Origin: GCA-002733465 sp965230525 | GTDB lineage: Bacteria > Pseudomonadota > Gammaproteobacteria > Enterobacterales > Kangiellaceae | DNA length: 64,000 nucleotides | Assembly (NCBI GenBank): GCA_965230525.1 | Contig: OZ246008.1 | Location: 2,108,001 to 2,172,000 of the forward strand | Direction of reading: 5' to 3' | Part shown: positions 62,323-64,000 of the stretch, piece by piece | How the letters are laid out: each line of letters begins with the position of its first letter | Numbering within the stretch: position 1 is the first letter of the stretch | The notes under the pieces: generated by a model | Databases searched by the model: none | The model's input: the letters and a program-made list of their open reading frames with translations, nothing else | What the model was told of the DNA's origin: nothing | Translations under genes and position numbers: made by a program

Positions 62323-63132
62323 ATGAAAAAACTAACATCTTTCTCAACGCTACTAGTCTTAAGCTTGGCTTTTTTAACTCAATATGCCAAAGCGTCGACT
62401 TGCTCAGGCGCATCGCAGTGCCCAACAGCGGTGCAAAATTTGCAAGCCTTTGCCGATCGTAAAGTACCTGAAGCCCAGCTGTTGATCGGTATGCTTTATC
62501 GCCAAGGTATCTATTATCCCAATGATCCGCAACAGGCGTTTAAATGGATTAAGCGAGCGGCTCGGCAAGAATTTAATTATGCGTTTGCCCAGCACTTATT
62601 TGGAAGAGCCTATTTGTATGGTGAAGGTGTTGAAGTTAACTTGTCGAGAGCAGAGCGATATTTGAAACGCGCTGCAAAATTAGGCTTAGTTGATTCGCAG
62701 CGTATCTTGGGAGCCGAGTTGAGCTCAGGAAAAATACTAGAACAAGACTTAGATGAAGCGAAACGCTGGCTAAGAGCGGCAGGCGAGCAAAAGGACTTTT
62801 CTTCGACAATGAAATTAATTCAAGTGTTAAGAAGAGCGGATAGTGAGGAGGCTCAAAAAGAGGCCGAATATTGGGCAGACCGCTCTAAAGATATGAGAGT
62901 AAATATTCGAGATATTTCGGAACGAATAGAGTTGGATTTAGCACTAATTGAAAAAGCTGTGGAGCGTTCAGAACTATGGGTAAATGGCGATGTAGATTCT
63001 GATTCTGCTTGTCGTGATCAAAATGGAGATTGGGTTGCTTGGTGTGGCACTGATACGATAAACGTCGAACTCGACCGTTCTAATTCTAAACGGCCAAATT
63101 ATTTGTCCCGTATACTCAATCAACAGCAGTAA
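62323..63132 (+). CDS. Sel1-repeat exported protein, copy 2
   Basis: 269 residues. Signal peptide (LTSFSTLLVLSLAFLTQYAKA), a Cys pair STCSGASQCPTAVQNL, Sel1 repeats KVPEAQLLIGMLYRQGIYYPNDPQQAFKWIKRAA and YAFAQHLFGRAYLYGEGVEVNLSRAERYLKRAA, LVDSQRILGAELSSGK, and a C-terminal pair CRDQNGDWVAWC. It lies 113 bases after copy 1 with its own Shine-Dalgarno. The longer Cys-bounded tail differs between copies, which suggests divergence of specificity. A hairpin terminator follows before yaaA. Confidence 0.85.
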   Translation: MKKLTSFSTLLVLSLAFLTQYAKASTCSGASQCPTAVQNLQAFADRKVPEAQLLIGMLYRQGIYYPNDPQQAFKWIKRAARQEFNYAFAQHLFGRAYLYGEGVEVNLSRAERYLKRAAKLGLVDSQRILGAELSSGKILEQDLDEAKRWLRAAGEQKDFSSTMKLIQVLRRADSEEAQKEAEYWADRSKDMRVNIRDISERIELDLALIEKAVERSELWVNGDVDSDSACRDQNGDWVAWCGTDTINVELDRSNSKRPNYLSRILNQQQ

Positions 63133-63199
63133 ATATTAATCGCAGTTTTTTACCTGCAATTAAGGACCAAAATAATGTTTGTTCTCAGTCTGTGGAGGT

Positions 63200-63231
63200 G
63201 CGGCGTCATCAAGGACGATCGCCGCCATTTT
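63200..63231 (+). terminator. Rho-independent terminator after Sel1 copy 2
   Basis: GCGGCG (63200-63205) pairs with CGCCGC (63220-63225) across a 14-base loop, followed by CATTTTTC. It lies between the convergent Sel1 copy 2 and yaaA. Confidence 0.65.
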
Positions 63232-63245
63232 TCAACAGGTCTTGC

Positions 63246-64000
63246 CTAAGCTTGTTTGCGAGTAAACACAATTTCGTTATCTGTTGAGAGTTTCTTGCTG
63301 AGTTTATAGCCATCTAGATTAAATGATTTCAAATCTTCAACTTTCTCAATTCTGTTTTGCAAAATATATCGAGCCATCAAGCCTCGCGCTTTTTTTGCAA
63401 AGAAACTAATAATTTTATATTGGCCATTTTTGTAATCTTTAAAGACTGGTGTTACGACCGGATGGCTCAAGGATTTGGCTTTTACAGCCTTAAAATACTC
63501 ATTTGAAGCAAGGTTTACTAAGGCTTCAGCATTCGATTTATCAAGATCTTTTTGAATCGCTTTGTTTAGGGTCGTTCCCCAAAATTCATAGAGGTTTTTG
63601 CCTGCGGCGTTGGCAAACTTAGTGCCCATCTCGAGTCTATAGGGTTGCATCAGATCGAGTGGCCTAAGTACTCCATATAGGCCCGACAATATCCGCAAGT
63701 GCGCTTGAGCAAAGTCGAGATCTTCCGTACTCAGACTGTCTGCATCTAATCCTTGATAAACATCACCACGAAAAGCAAATACACAGGCACGCGCGTTCTT
63801 CTTAGTAAAAGGCGGCGTAAATTGTTGAAAACGGTCGTAGTTAAGCTGGGCTAAATTGTCGCTTAGCTTCATTAAGCTGGCGATATCTTGCGGCGCAAGC
63901 TCGCGCAATTGTTCAATTAATTGCTCTGACTGCTTAAGAAATCTCGGTTTAGTTGTTTTTGTTTGACTAACAGGGTTTTCAAAGTCGAGGCTTTTTGCGG
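63246..64000 (-). CDS. yaaA: Peroxide stress protein YaaA, 5' end beyond the window
   Basis: The frame remains open from the stop at 63246 through 63908 (a TTG) to the right edge, and the extra upstream codons read AKSLDFENPVSQTK, the family's usual N-terminal ISPAKTLDF segment. So the gene runs off the window, only a few codons short of its start. Conserved parts are present: AFRGDVYQGL, LRILSGLYGVLRPLDLMQPYRLEMG and IISFFAKKARGLMARYIL. YaaA (DUF328) is a cytoplasmic protein that lowers intracellular iron-driven damage in peroxide stress in E. coli and binds DNA. The TTG at 63908 is not the real start. Confidence 0.95.
   Translation of the reverse strand, partial: AKSLDFENPVSQTKTTKPRFLKQSEQLIEQLRELAPQDIASLMKLSDNLAQLNYDRFQQFTPPFTKKNARACVFAFRGDVYQGLDADSLSTEDLDFAQAHLRILSGLYGVLRPLDLMQPYRLEMGTKFANAAGKNLYEFWGTTLNKAIQKDLDKSNAEALVNLASNEYFKAVKAKSLSHPVVTPVFKDYKNGQYKIISFFAKKARGLMARYILQNRIEKVEDLKSFNLDGYKLSKKLSTDNEIVFTRKQA

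Noticed and set aside
63246..63908. yaaA as a complete gene starting at the TTG at 63908
   Set aside because: The frame stays open to the window edge and encodes the conserved AKSLDF segment upstream of that codon, so the gene is truncated by the window.

Overview
The window looks like a chromosome segment of a free-living, probably marine, aerobic gammaproteobacterium with a moderately AT-rich genome. The main reasons are the hisS-yfgM-bamB-der run, proBA, hrpB, yaaA, mgtE and yajQ, and the many outer-membrane barrels, lipoproteins and secreted peptidases. A member of the Oceanospirillales/Kangiellales or Alteromonadales is plausible, but the sequence alone does not fix this. I see no rRNA, tRNA, CRISPR array, insertion sequence or prophage.

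Layout. Positions 1-1.3 kb (minus): the end of a DUF3019/MipA pair. 1.6-4.1 kb: a beta-propeller lipoprotein and a small lipoprotein. 4.2-11.9 kb is the most unusual part: a ToxR/CadC-type membrane regulator with a TPR periplasmic domain (9251-11266) has on its left a divergent set of four exported proteins (8790 down to 4169, including a 730-residue outer-membrane barrel) and on its right a small cysteine-rich exported protein (11453). Three helically phased arrays of TTCAAR hexamers lie in front of exactly these three transcription units, and I read them as the regulator's operators. 12.0-16.9 kb: hisS-yfgM-bamB-der (translation, outer-membrane biogenesis, ribosome assembly). 16.9-21.8 kb: a small membrane protein, an M19 dipeptidase, yaiI, a GNAT acetyltransferase, mgtE and yajQ. 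21.9-24.5 kb (minus): a BPSS1780-type membrane protein and a 7TM sensor with a degenerate GGDEF domain.

24.7-31 kb: an S9 oligopeptidase, a Sel1-repeat lipoprotein with a DUF1653 protein, an ECF-like sigma factor with a membrane partner, then a convergent M50 protease and a coiled-coil membrane protein, with four 18-bp tandem repeats between the convergent units. 31.5-43.2 kb: a TonB-dependent receptor, a second M19 dipeptidase, an APC permease, a lone receiver protein, an AEC transporter, a cyclophilin lipoprotein, an RluA-type pseudouridine synthase, a Tat-exported flavin amine oxidase, and a transglutaminase-like/TPR lipoprotein. 43.6-50.6 kb: a GGDEF-EAL protein, a DUF2797 protein, a small barrel protein, proBA, and a TerB-like protein. 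50.8-61.3 kb: a DUF502 protein, a malic enzyme with an N-terminal ACT domain, an alpha/beta hydrolase, hrpB, a carboxylesterase, a MEST/PEG1-like hydrolase, an SSS symporter and an EgtD-like methyltransferase. The end holds two tandem Sel1 paralogues and yaaA, which runs off the right edge.

Together the genes suggest an organism that feeds on peptides and amino acids: two M19 dipeptidases, a DPP-IV-type S9 peptidase, an APC permease, an amine oxidase, a TonB receptor and a malic enzyme. Cyclic-di-GMP-related genes (yajQ, a degenerate GGDEF sensor, a GGDEF-EAL protein) are also present. The best candidate for an undescribed system is the regulator/operator/exported-protein locus at 4.2-11.9 kb. 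The SSS symporter plus EgtD-like methyltransferase pair at 58.3-61.3 kb comes second.
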